Positions 16,618 to 26,100 of a DNA stretch of 64,000 bases are shown in pieces (positions within the stretch are counted from its first letter, which is position 1; every line of letters begins with the position of its first letter). The position numbers and the translations under genes are program-made. A model generated the notes under the pieces. It was given only the letters and a program-made list of their open reading frames with translations, made no database searches and was not told the DNA's origin. Source of the stretch: Endozoicomonas sp. NE40 (GTDB lineage: Bacteria > Pseudomonadota > Gammaproteobacteria > Pseudomonadales > Endozoicomonadaceae); contig NZ_JBEWTB010000002.1 in NCBI RefSeq assembly GCF_040549045.1, positions 3,708,501 to 3,772,500 of the forward strand, given 5' to 3'.

Positions 16618-17418
16618 ATGAGTACACCGGCTAAAGAGTTTTCACTGGCAGAACTGATGATCTGCGCAGGCGCTGAAGCCTTTCGCAACGATGGCGAAGT
16701 GCTGGCTACCGGAATTGGCTTGATTCCCAGACTGGCTGCCAGTCTGGCAATGAAAACCTTCAACCCTGATCTGATGATGACAGATTCCGAGGCTTATCTG
16801 CTCAGTGAGCCTAACCCGGTTGGCAATCGTCCGGACAACTTTGTACAGAAGAACGAAACCTGGATGGGCTTTTCCCGCATCTTTGACAATGTCTGGAGTA
16901 GCAAACGTCATGCGATGGTTGGCCCGACCCAGATTGACCAGTATGGGCAGGCAAATATTTCTGCCCTGGGCGGTTCTTATGAACAGCCCAAAGTTCAGAT
17001 GCTGGGGGTGCGGGGGTTCCCGGGTAACTCCATCAGCCATGCCAACAGTTTTTTTGTCCCCGGCCATAACAAACGGGTCTTTGTTGCGGGTGAGTGCGAC
17101 ATGGTGGCATCTGTTGGCTATAACCGGGAACGACTGCCCGGGGGCTATAGTCTGGACGATGTGGATTTACGTCTGGTTATCACCGATTTGTGTGTGATGG
17201 ACTGGCAGGGGCCTGATCATCAGTTACGGCTGGTCAGCCTGCATCCGGGCGTCAGTGTACAGGACGTTCAGGAAAATACGGGATTTGACGTTTATATCCC
17301 GGAGCAGGTAGCAGAAACGGTTCTGCCAGATGAAGAGCAGCTGCGTATTATCCAGCAGCTTGACCCCCATAATCTGCGTGCCAGCCAGTTAAAAGGTAAT
17401 CCAGCGGGCAGACGTTGA
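16618..17418 (+). CDS. ipdB: IpdB, steroid ring-opening CoA hydrolase beta subunit
   Basis: This is the beta partner of IpdA, 266 residues, with the CoA-transferase beta fold. It begins FSLAELMICAGAEAFRNDG and continues with GIGLIPRLAASLA, DSEAYLLSEPNP, the VGPTQIDQYGQANISALG core and FVAGECDMVASVGYN. Its start has a good AAGGAGAAG site overlapping the ipdA stop region. Paired subunits, operon position and steroid context make the assignment firm for the pathway, though substrate use is inferred. Confidence 0.88.
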   Translation: MSTPAKEFSLAELMICAGAEAFRNDGEVLATGIGLIPRLAASLAMKTFNPDLMMTDSEAYLLSEPNPVGNRPDNFVQKNETWMGFSRIFDNVWSSKRHAMVGPTQIDQYGQANISALGGSYEQPKVQMLGVRGFPGNSISHANSFFVPGHNKRVFVAGECDMVASVGYNRERLPGGYSLDDVDLRLVITDLCVMDWQGPDHQLRLVSLHPGVSVQDVQENTGFDVYIPEQVAETVLPDEEQLRIIQQLDPHNLRASQLKGNPAGRR

Positions 17419-17455
17419 TAACCAATAAAATAAGAAGTACGAGAGGAACCCTCCC

Positions 17456-18349
17456 ATGACCGATACGAATAATAACAATCAGGATGTGGTTCTCTATGAG
17501 GTACGGGACGACATCGCTATTGTCACCATGAACCGCCCTGAATATAACAATGCCCAGAATTCACAGATGACCTATGCACTGGATGCGGTATTCCTGCGTG
17601 CCAGTGATGACGACAGTGTCAAGGTGATTGTTCTGGCAGGAGCCGGTAAACATTTCTCAGCAGGCCATGATATTGGTACACTCGGTCGGGATGTGGACAA
17701 AACTTTCGACCGTGCGAGCCTCTGGTATGACCATGTGAATAAACCCGGTAGTGAATTTCTCTACACCCGCGAACAGGAGGTTTATCTGGGTATGTGCCGC
17801 CGCTGGCGGGATATTCCCAAGCCTACCATTGCCATGGTTCAGGGTGCCTGTGTGGCGGGGGGGGTGATGCTGGCCTGGGTATGCGACCTGATTATTGCCA
17901 CCGATGACTCCTTTTATTCAGACCCTGTCGTGCGTATGGGCATTCCCGGTGTTGAGTACTTTGCTCATGTCCATGAACTGAATCCCCGGATAGCCAAGGA
18001 GTTCCTGTTTCTTGGTGAGAGAATGCCCGCTGAACGTGCCTTCCAGATGGGCATGTTGAACAAGGTAGTGACCAGGGAAACTCTGGAAGAGGAAACCATG
18101 GCGGTGGCCAGCCGTATTGCCAGAATGCCCCGGCTGGGATTACAGCTGACCAAGCAGGTCATTAATAGCGCTGAAGACCTGATGGGTAAACGCACGACCA
18201 TGAATATGGCATTTGGCTATCACCATTTTGCCCACTCCCATAATGAACTGGTTTCCGGTGATCGTCTGGCAGGCTTTGATGGCAAAAAAATGGCTGACTC
18301 CCAGAGAGGACAGGAAAAAGAGAAAGCGTCTGTGGAGGGGCAATCCTGA
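17456..18349 (+). CDS. Crotonase-family enzyme of steroid C/D-ring degradation
   Basis: This 297-residue enoyl-CoA hydratase/isomerase superfamily protein has the first oxyanion-hole segment AGAGKHFSAGHDIG (about residues 62-75) and the second VQGACVAGGVMLAWVCDLIIA (about 129-149, written here as one family block of 21 residues split after GGV). An insertion between them (WYDHVNKPGSEFLYTREQE) makes it longer than EchA20 (about 250). In mycobacteria EchA20 hydrolyses the ring of HIEC-CoA, and this enzyme may do that or an adjacent step. The stop codon overlaps the ipdC start (ATGA), indicating translational coupling. Confidence 0.75.
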   Translation: MTDTNNNNQDVVLYEVRDDIAIVTMNRPEYNNAQNSQMTYALDAVFLRASDDDSVKVIVLAGAGKHFSAGHDIGTLGRDVDKTFDRASLWYDHVNKPGSEFLYTREQEVYLGMCRRWRDIPKPTIAMVQGACVAGGVMLAWVCDLIIATDDSFYSDPVVRMGIPGVEYFAHVHELNPRIAKEFLFLGERMPAERAFQMGMLNKVVTRETLEEETMAVASRIARMPRLGLQLTKQVINSAEDLMGKRTTMNMAFGYHHFAHSHNELVSGDRLAGFDGKKMADSQRGQEKEKASVEGQS

Positions 18350-19443
18350 TGCCATTGCAAACCCGACTTACCGAACTGCTGGGGTGCAAATATCCGATTA
18401 TCCAGACCGCCATGGGCTGGGTGGCTGATGCAAAACTGGTGGCTTCCACCGGTAATGCGGGAGGCTTCGGCTTTCTGGCAGGGGCGACGATCCCTCCGGA
18501 AGCGATGGAGCAGGCTATTGTGGAAACAAAAGTGCTGTCTGATCAGCCCTTTGGCGTGAACTTCCATATGTACCAGTCCAATGCTCAGGAGATCATTGAG
18601 CTGGTCATTAAATACGATGTAAAAGCGGTCAGCTACAGCCGTTCACCCGGTAAAGCATTGATCGGGCAGTTAAAAGAAGCAGATGTCGTTTGTATCCCTA
18701 CCGTTGGCGCACTGAAACATGCGGTCAAAGCCGTACAGATGGGCGCTGATGCCGTGGTGGTTCAGGGTGGGGAAGGGGGAGGCCATACAGGGTCGGTACC
18801 TACATCCATTCTTCTGCCACAGGTGGTTGATGCCGTCGATGTTCCCGTCGTTGGGGCGGGTGGCTTCAAGGACGGACGCGGGCTGGTGGCTGCATTGGCT
18901 TATGGCGCTGAAGGCATTGCCATGGGAACCCGGTTCCTGATGACGGCAGACAGCCCGGTTCCGGTACAAACCCTGAGTCGCTATGTGGAAGAAAATAACC
19001 CGGCAAAAATCATTGTCAGTAAAGCCATTGACGGTATGCCGCAACGAATGATCAGCAATGCGTTTCTGGGCAAGCTGGAAAAGGCGGGCAACTGGAAGCG
19101 ATTTTTGATGGCATTTGGCAACGGCCTTGCCTATCGGAAATACGCGGGCGCCAGCATTACCGACCTGGTTTCATCGGCTCTGAAAATGCGCAGTAATGAC
19201 GGTATGACCGCAGCACAGGCGTTGATGTCAGCGAATGCCCCCATGGTCATCCAGAAAGCCATGGTGGATGGCAAACCATCTGAAGGGGTTTTGCCAGCCG
19301 GACAGATTGCCGGAGCTATTGATAACCTGCCAACCTGTGCAGAGCTGATTGAGCAAATTGTTAGCGAGGCAGAAACACGTCTGGTTCAAATGCAGCAACT
19401 GAATAAAAATAAAACAACAGCTTTTTTGTCGGTCGTTAGTTAA
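18349..19443 (+). CDS. ipdC: IpdC-like flavin-dependent reductase (nitronate monooxygenase family)
   Basis: IpdC is an FMN-dependent member of the NPD/nitronate monooxygenase TIM-barrel family. It introduces the ring double bond into a hydroxylated HIC-CoA intermediate of C/D-ring degradation. The 364-residue protein shows the N-terminal LGCKYPIIQTAMGWVAD, a GGFGFLAGATIPP loop, VVQGGEGGGHTGSVPT (flavin phosphate region), VPVVGAGGFKDGRG and EGIAMGTRFLMTADSP. It overlaps the crotonase stop by one base and closes the operon. A generic nitronate monooxygenase is the alternative, but position argues for IpdC. Confidence 0.82.
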   Translation: MPLQTRLTELLGCKYPIIQTAMGWVADAKLVASTGNAGGFGFLAGATIPPEAMEQAIVETKVLSDQPFGVNFHMYQSNAQEIIELVIKYDVKAVSYSRSPGKALIGQLKEADVVCIPTVGALKHAVKAVQMGADAVVVQGGEGGGHTGSVPTSILLPQVVDAVDVPVVGAGGFKDGRGLVAALAYGAEGIAMGTRFLMTADSPVPVQTLSRYVEENNPAKIIVSKAIDGMPQRMISNAFLGKLEKAGNWKRFLMAFGNGLAYRKYAGASITDLVSSALKMRSNDGMTAAQALMSANAPMVIQKAMVDGKPSEGVLPAGQIAGAIDNLPTCAELIEQIVSEAETRLVQMQQLNKNKTTAFLSVVS

Positions 19444-19662
19444 GAAACGGTTCGTTAATAAAAAGTACTGAACTGCGTTGGAACTCCTCGCAATAGCTCG
19501 CTATTACTCGTCGTTCCGCCTTTATGCCCTTCAGGGTATTATCCCGCGATCCAGAATGGCTTGCTCATGGTCATATTTAGAAAGCGGAATTGGTATAAGA
19601 CAGGGTCATTAATAATAGCGTTGACGCTATTACTGATAACCCTGATTCGGTGTTAAAGCCAT

Positions 19663-19692
19663 TTTATGCATCTTCCTGTGAAGATGCATAAA
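19663..19692. terminator. Strong hairpin between ipdC and the convergent gene
   Basis: A perfect 13-pair stem (TTTATGCATCTTC / GAAGATGCATAAA) with a CTGT loop has A-rich and T-rich flanks on opposite sides. It probably terminates both the ipd operon and the opposing gene. A smaller hairpin AATAGCG/CGCTATT lies at 19614-19631. Bases 19530-19555 share TTTATGCCCTTCAGGGTA with the dispersed repeats at 9733 and 44526. Confidence 0.65.
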
Positions 19693-19710
19693 TCTTCATA
19701 AAAAGCTCAG

Positions 19711-20442
19711 TCAGGCGTTTTCTTTCAACAACTTCAGAACCGGCTGCAGGAATCGGTTAGCTTCCTGAGAGCTGACCTTTTTACGCAGTTCAGCAGAGAT
19801 TGCTCTCTGGTAAACACGCTTGTTAGCCGGCAGCTCACTGACCAGGGCATTGATCATTTCCGGGTTGAGCAATCGGTTAGCAAGAGGTGTCTGAGGGTAG
19901 GCAGCACGAACAACTTTCTGGTCGTACTCAATCAGAACGGCTTTCAGGGAACCTGGCTCGGCTTCTTCATACTCCAGCTCAGTTTCAGCAGGGGTAGCGG
20001 CTTTTTCAACGACAATGTCAATTTCAGCCACTTCTTCCTCGTTTCTGGTTTCTTCCAGATTGGCTGTTACAGTGGCAACAGCACCAGACTCTACCAGGGC
20101 CGCAGCCAGCTCGTCACGCATGATCCAGGCAGACGCTTCGCCAACCGTTCCTTCCAGAGCGAGAATGGATGCAGCAGTGCCTTCAGGCTCGATGTCCAGA
20201 AAGCTGGCGATACGCTTACCCAGATTATTCACAATCAGCGATGCTCGCTTGGCACCGGTCACTTCAGCAACCTGCTCTGCAGTGACTGCACGCTCAGGGA
20301 AGGCAAACCATGCAGTCAGCAACTCCATATCCTGTGTGCGAACGGCTTTGTTATTACCCAGTGCTTTAAGAAAAAATTCTTTAGAAATCAACAGCTTCAC
20401 CTCGACGAAAAAAAATCCGCCTATTCTTTCAGGCTGACTCAA
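19711..20442 (-). CDS. Hypothetical protein, possible winged-helix start
   Basis: I do not recognise this 243-residue soluble protein. The first third (LLISKEFFLKALGNN to RIASFLDIEP) reads like a small helical, possibly winged-helix domain (VTAEQVAEVTGAKRASLIVNNLGKR, split over 25 residues). The middle is strongly acidic (ETRNEEEVAEID, ELEYEEAEPG). The C-terminal helices contain NRLLNPEMINALVSELP and LRKKVSSQEANRFLQPVLK. The listed start is a TTG. A GTG at 20400 (14 codons in) is an equally plausible start, as neither has a clear ribosome site. It is transcribed alone. Confidence 0.6.
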   Translation of the reverse strand: MSQPERIGGFFFVEVKLLISKEFFLKALGNNKAVRTQDMELLTAWFAFPERAVTAEQVAEVTGAKRASLIVNNLGKRIASFLDIEPEGTAASILALEGTVGEASAWIMRDELAAALVESGAVATVTANLEETRNEEEVAEIDIVVEKAATPAETELEYEEAEPGSLKAVLIEYDQKVVRAAYPQTPLANRLLNPEMINALVSELPANKRVYQRAISAELRKKVSSQEANRFLQPVLKLLKENA

Positions 20443-20554
20443 ATAATCAATCGCTAGTTGTGCTGATCTGTATGTTTTTTCACTTATAACGGAGAGTGCT
20501 AAATGATTGATTAAGCGATACTTGAGGACAGCCTATTCTTGGTCAGGCTCCTGA

Positions 20555-21265
20555 TTATTTGATAATTTCAGATTGTATCGAACTAATATAGTAGCCCACC
20601 GATGTAAAACGATACTCCTGAATGTAAGAGTTTGTCATGCCGCTATCAGTGAACGTTAGTCCCTGAAGACGACCCCGTTCATCGAATAACGCACTGCCTT
20701 TGATTCCTCTGAAAGATAGTTGAAGAGTTTCTCCTTGTTCAGCAGGGGTAACGATGAACTGATCCTTTTGGGCTGACTTGTGTTTGAATTTAACAGCCCT
20801 TTTGTGGTAATTCAGAGTCTGAGCATTTTTGTTCTTGCTCAGGAAGATGCAGCACCAGTCTGATTCGGGAATAGTCGTGTTCAGAGGCGTTTCATTGGCC
20901 AGTTTTACAGGCTTCTTTCCTGCCAGCGTATGATCGAGCTTCAGTAAGGCGAAGCTATTGGCAGAATCTTCTGCATTGATAGTCGTTAAGATTGAAATAG
21001 TCACAGTAACGGGTTTGCCATTGCTGATCACCTTAACCTGTCTGCCTTTTGTAGCAATGCATTCGCTGGGTGTCATAAGCCACAGGGGGGCAACCAGAAT
21101 ACCAAGGCACTGTGCGTCGACGCTTGCAAGGTAGTCATTTTCAATGACAATCAGGTATTCAGGCTCATGTTCCAGTTTGGCCACTTCGGCAGCAGTTGCC
21201 ACCCTGCTAAAGAGGATAACAGCACAGAGGCTGGCAGCTATGCAGCTCCATTTTATTACGAGCAT
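20555..21265 (-). CDS. Secreted trypsin-fold pseudoprotease
   Basis: The 236-residue protein has a signal peptide (LCAVILFSRVATA, cleavage about residue 25). Its body follows the trypsin S1 layout but has lost the triad. The histidine box reads LMTPSEC instead of LTAAHC, so Glu replaces His. The aspartate box reads NSFALLKLD instead of NDIALLKL. The serine box reads GIKGSALFDERG instead of GDSGGPL, so Lys stands at the serine position. It is probably exported, acting as a binding or decoy protein rather than an enzyme. The family assignment is by motif alignment only. Confidence 0.6.
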   Translation of the reverse strand: MLVIKWSCIAASLCAVILFSRVATAAEVAKLEHEPEYLIVIENDYLASVDAQCLGILVAPLWLMTPSECIATKGRQVKVISNGKPVTVTISILTTINAEDSANSFALLKLDHTLAGKKPVKLANETPLNTTIPESDWCCIFLSKNKNAQTLNYHKRAVKFKHKSAQKDQFIVTPAEQGETLQLSFRGIKGSALFDERGRLQGLTFTDSGMTNSYIQEYRFTSVGYYISSIQSEIIK

Positions 21266-21347
21266 CAGATCTCCGGCGCTTTTGTAACGCTAACAATCTA
21301 ATACACAGATCGGATAGCTGCCAGTTTATTGTTTGTACCCCGGAGGT

Positions 21348-21947
21348 TTAATGGACTTTGAATACCTGTCCGGTTGCGACCCCAAGTGCTGAACGAATGT
21401 AAGCTTTCGCAACAAGGTCTCCGGACACTGGCTGATAGCCCGGGAAGAAATCGCCATAAACGTCAACAGATTCCTGCAGCAGGCTGGGGCTAACCACATT
21501 AATCCGAATGCCATTGGGCAGCTCTGTAGATACCGCTTTGACAAAATGTTCTACGGCTCCGTTTACTGTGCTGGCACCTGTGCCTGTAGCAATCGTGTGG
21601 TCACTGAGAACCCCGGAAGTCAGGGTAATGGAACCTCTGGGTGACAGGTATTTCAAAGCCTCCCGGGTCAGGTTGACCTGTCCCATCAGTTTACTGGACA
21701 GGTTGACCTGCCACTCTTCAGCACTCATGTTCGTGAATGAGTTGAATGCGACATCACCGGCGGCACAGATCAGGTGATCAAAGGCGTTGATCTCTTCCAG
21801 CGCGGCGAGAATAGAATGAGTGTTGCTGATGTCCATCCGGTATTGGCCACTGGATTTGCCGACTTTTATCACCTCATATTTGCCTTCCAGTGCTTTGACG
21901 ATGCGTGAGCCGATGGTTCCGGTAGCTCCGATAACAACAATTTTCAT
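21348..21947 (-). CDS. Short-chain dehydrogenase/reductase
   Basis: This 199-residue NAD(P)-dependent SDR has the nucleotide motif VVIGATGTIGSRIVKAL at the N-terminus, the structural CAAGDVAF (NAG equivalent) and SGVLSDHTIATG. Catalytic Tyr is not in a canonical YxxxK. The region GASTVNGAVEHFVKAVS replaces it, as in the short DltE/YwnB-like SDR subgroup. ATG 21947 has GGGAG upstream and is preferred over an earlier non-ATG start. It is divergent from a LysR-type regulator at 22073, which probably controls it. The substrate is unknown. Confidence 0.8.
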   Translation of the reverse strand: MKIVVIGATGTIGSRIVKALEGKYEVIKVGKSSGQYRMDISNTHSILAALEEINAFDHLICAAGDVAFNSFTNMSAEEWQVNLSSKLMGQVNLTREALKYLSPRGSITLTSGVLSDHTIATGTGASTVNGAVEHFVKAVSTELPNGIRINVVSPSLLQESVDVYGDFFPGYQPVSGDLVAKAYIRSALGVATGQVFKVH

Positions 21948-22072
21948 AATGGTTCTCCCGTTGTAGTATGAAGGCGTCGTTGGTAGTACCTTGAAAGTTA
22001 TCGTATAGATTGCTTCCTGCCGGAAAAACAATAGAATCTAAACAGACTGTTAAACCTGTAAAGCTAAAAATA

Positions 22073-22972
22073 ATGAACCTGTTGCACCTGGAAAGTTTTT
22101 ACAATGTGGCGCAGAAAAAGGGATTTTCTGCCGCTGCCGATAGTCTGGATGTGTCCAAGGGGCTGGTCAGTCGTCATGTTGCCAGTCTTGAAGAAGCCTT
22201 TAACACCCAGCTGTTTCACCGAACCACCCGCAGTGTCACGCTGACTGAAGCCGGTCGTCATTTGTATGAAAAGGCCGAGCAGATTTTTTTGCTGGCACAA
22301 AATGCCCAACAACAGGTCATGGATATTTCCCATCAGGCCCAGGGAACCATCTCTTTTACCAGTCCGGTAACGCTGGGCGACCGGGTAGTACAGGATATTT
22401 TGCCGGAATATCGCGACCTGTGTCCTGAAGTCAGGGTTCAGCTGAATTTCAGTAGTTCTGCGTATGATATTGTCAATGGCGAACAGGATATTGCCCTGCG
22501 AACCACCAGTCTGCTGCCACTCGATGCGGTGGCCAGACCAGTCGGCATGATTCGCAATGCCATGGTTGTGTCGCCTGAATACGCTGAACGTCATGGTATA
22601 CCGGAAACACCTCTGGATATTCACGACCACGAGTGTGTATTGCAGAGCCGTCATCTGAACTGGAATAACTGGAAGCTGTCTGACGGTGAGCGCTCGCTGG
22701 ATATCAGCGTCAGTGGGCTGGTATCTGCTAATCGACATTCGACGATGCGCAAGCTCTGTTTAAATGGATTTGGAATTGCCAGTATCCCCTACTACCTGAT
22801 TGAGAACGACTTAAATTCGGGCAGGCTGATACAGGTATTACCAGACTACCGGCTGGCGATGCATGAGCTGCATATTGTGTATGCAAGGCAGCGGGTCATT
22901 CCGCGCAAACTGGAGTTGTTTAAATCGCTGCTGGTGAAATGGTTTCAGGGGCATCCGGACTATTTGTTATGA
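22073..22972 (+). CDS. LysR-type transcriptional regulator
   Basis: This 299-residue regulator has an N-terminal winged helix-turn-helix (LHLESFYNVAQKKGFSAAADS, then LDVSKGLVSRHVASLEE) and an effector-binding domain ending in LLVKWFQ. ATG 22073 gives the standard LysR N-terminus. An in-frame TTG at 22010 would add 21 unusual residues. It is divergent from the SDR gene with a 125-base shared promoter region, the classic arrangement for a LysR regulator and its target. Confidence 0.87.
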   Translation: MNLLHLESFYNVAQKKGFSAAADSLDVSKGLVSRHVASLEEAFNTQLFHRTTRSVTLTEAGRHLYEKAEQIFLLAQNAQQQVMDISHQAQGTISFTSPVTLGDRVVQDILPEYRDLCPEVRVQLNFSSSAYDIVNGEQDIALRTTSLLPLDAVARPVGMIRNAMVVSPEYAERHGIPETPLDIHDHECVLQSRHLNWNNWKLSDGERSLDISVSGLVSANRHSTMRKLCLNGFGIASIPYYLIENDLNSGRLIQVLPDYRLAMHELHIVYARQRVIPRKLELFKSLLVKWFQGHPDYLL

Positions 22973-23124
22973 AAATGCTGCTCTACCGGGCTTGATAGAT
23001 AGTTTCAATACCTGAAACAAAAGTATCAGTGACTGAGTCTATTGTAATTGCTATATAAAAAATAACTTCTAAACTTCCGAACCAATGACTGATTTCACTT
23101 TCATATACGGCAGTTTTTCAAGGT

Positions 23125-26100
23125 ATGAAAAGAAATTATAATTTAGCAGGGATAAAAAAATATCTACTGTTTTTCTTTATCGCTTTATTTAGTACGTCGG
23201 TTTTATCAATCACAATAGAGGATCTCAAGAAGAGACTTGGCGATCACCTGATCAGTATAAATTCACCTGTAATGCAGTCAGAATACCATGATAGTGCATT
23301 GAATTTTCTTACTACTGTTATATCTCAAGAATTTGATATTAGACAAATTAATGTTTATCAAGTTAATGAGTTTATTATGCATGTGGCCATTGTGGTTAAT
23401 AATTTTTTGTATGATGCTTCAGGCAATGCCCCCGAAGCCAGCCCAAATGACCCATCTAATACTCTGTTATTAGGTGGGCAAAGATTAAGAGGCGTCTTAA
23501 GAAATACCCCATTTCTCAGGACATTTTTTTCACGAGCCGTCTCTTTGCAACATCCGGCAGTGAGCGGACCAAGACAGGTACTATTTCCAGAGCAAGGTGT
23601 GCAACCTGTCCAATTCAGCCTTAATCAACCCGTTCCAGGTCAGCAACTTCTGTTGCTACAACATCCGCATCAACAGCCTCAGTTTCATCAACCAGTCATG
23701 CCTCAGCCTCCCCATCTTCTGCCTGTATATCCACCTCCTCTTGTAGTAAACGCCAATCTGGTTCGTCCTACTATGTACCAACTAAATAGGGTGGCAGCAG
23801 AAAAGAATAATTTCGTCGAAGTAGGGCAACCTATAGGGGCTGAAGCTACCCAGGAAGAAACTGAAGAGGCAAAGATGCTGAAGGCGCTAACAGAGGAAAA
23901 CCTCAGTCTGAAAGAACAACAGCAAATACTTAAAAATGAAATTGATCAGGATAAAAGAGAAAAAACTATAAATGAAGCTGAAAAAGCAGAACAGCTAAAA
24001 CAACTGGCTGAACAAATTAAACAATTGAAACAGCAGCAAAAGGATCTTGAAGATAAAACCGCGCAGATAGTTAAAGAAAATTCTGTAAAAACAGAACAGT
24101 TAAAGCAACTGGCTGAGCAAACAGAGCAGCTAAAACATCTGTCAGGACAGAATGACGAATTAAAAGAACAGCGAAATAAGCTTAAGAGGGAAAAAAGTAA
24201 AATAGGAAAAGAAAAAGATAGGTTGGTGAAAGAGAATGCCTCCCTGAAACAACAAATTAAAGATTCTCAGGAAAGCTCTACCCATAAGGAAGGAAAGCCC
24301 TCCCATAAAGGCACTAACAACCAGCAGAAACAGAAAGAAAGCAGCAGTCACCGTACTTCGTCCGACCGTGAAGTGCAAAAATTGATGGGTGAAAGAGAGA
24401 GAGGCGAGCGTGAGGAACAAGAGAAGAGAGAACAAGAGCGGCAGATGCTAATTGCCCAGCAAAAAGCAAAAGAGAAGGAAAGGAAGAAGCGTGAGCAGGA
24501 AGAGCTAGCCTTGGAAAAAGCAGAAGCCGAGAAGAAGCAGCAGGAAAAGCTTGCCCGGGAAAAAGCAGAAGCCGAGAAGAAGCAGCAGGAAAAGCTTGCC
24601 CGGGAAAAAGCAGAAGCCGAGAAGAAGCAGCAGGAAAAGCTTGCCCGGGAAAAAGCAGAAGCCGAGAAGAAGCAGCAGGAAAAGCTTGCCCGGGAAAAAG
24701 CAGAAGCCGAGAAGAAGCAGCAGGAAAAGCTTGCCCGGGAAAAAGTAGCAGCCGAGAAGAAGCAGCAGGATGAGCTTGCCCGGAAACAAGCAGAAGCCGA
24801 GAAGAAACAGCAGGAAAAGCTTGCCCGGGAAAAAGTAGCAGCCGAAAAGAAGCGGCAGGATGAGCTAGCCCGGAAACAAGCAGAAGCCGATAAGAAGCAG
24901 CAGGAAAAGCTTGCCCGGGAAAAAGCAGCAGCCGAGAGGAAGCGGCAGAAAGAGCTAGCTCGGAAACAAGCAGCAGCCGAGAGGAAGCGGCAGGAAGATC
25001 TAGCCCGGAAAAAAGCAGAAGACCAGAAGAAGCGTGAGCAGGATGAGCTAGCCCAGAAACAAGCAGAAGCCGAGAGGGCGCGGCAGGAAGAGCTTGACCG
25101 GAAACAGGCAGAAGAGGAGAAGAAGCGGCAGGATGAGCTTGCCCGGGAACAAGCCAAACAAGAGAATGAAGGTAGTAAACAGGAGCGGACACAAGACCTG
25201 AGCCATAAAACAGAACAAACCGCTGGTCAGCTTAGAACAGTTGATCTTTTTAACCCGAGAAATACATTAGGGAGCTTAGCGGTTGTTTCAGCCTCGGCAG
25301 ATCCATCTAGGAATCTGGAAAAAGAACTTTCTGGTCTGATGAAAAATAATAATATTAAAAAACAGTTTAATAATAGAAACGCAGCGGAAGCGTCAAGTAA
25401 ATCAAGTTTGCCGGATGATAATACCAAACCGAGCCAGGAGGTATCACAAAGTAACCAGATTAACAGCAATCGAAGGCAGATGGGAGAAGATACTATTTTC
25501 GTAAAATATGGTGAGTATTTTTTAGCTGCCTGGACAGGAGTTTTATTTCTCGGTGCAATTGTTGTTTATCACTATATAAACTCACAGGCTAAAAGTGATA
25601 CGGATACGTTTGGAGATCAGTGTCAGCCTTTTCTGAATAATATTATTTCAAATGGTGATGACTCCACTATTAAAGACTCAAAAATAACTATGAAATGCTT
25701 TGTTAGACTCAGTGCGGGTGATCTTATTATACCTTTATATAAGCCGTATATCAGAAATGATGAAGATGGTTATAGTGATTTTATTTTATATAACGGCTCT
25801 GAGAATAATAATATCTTACCTGAAGATAAGTTTTTTTTAGCGCCTGACAAAATGGAAAAAATGTCCAATGTATCCTCTAATTTTGGAGGGAGATACGCAG
25901 AACTTCTATCAGATATTCATGATCTACTACTGAACAAATCATTGATTGATGGTCTCAGGATCACAAATTTGTCTGCAATGCTGTGTGGAGTAATGCCGAT
26001 TATAAACCAGACAAAACAATGCTTTTTAAACGTTCGAGATATGATTGAGAGTAATGGTATTAATACAATAAGCAGTTATTACTCTTTTATGAATTTTGGC

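Noticed and set aside
24484..25160. CRISPR-like periodic array
   Set aside because: Units are contiguous 45-base in-frame repeats with no unique spacers and encode a regular protein helix.
24314..25192. Long minus-strand open frames (269-292 codons) opposite the 45-base repeats
   Set aside because: They are made entirely of repeat-derived Ser/Cys/Ala/Leu runs, an artefact of the biased codon composition of the plus-strand gene.
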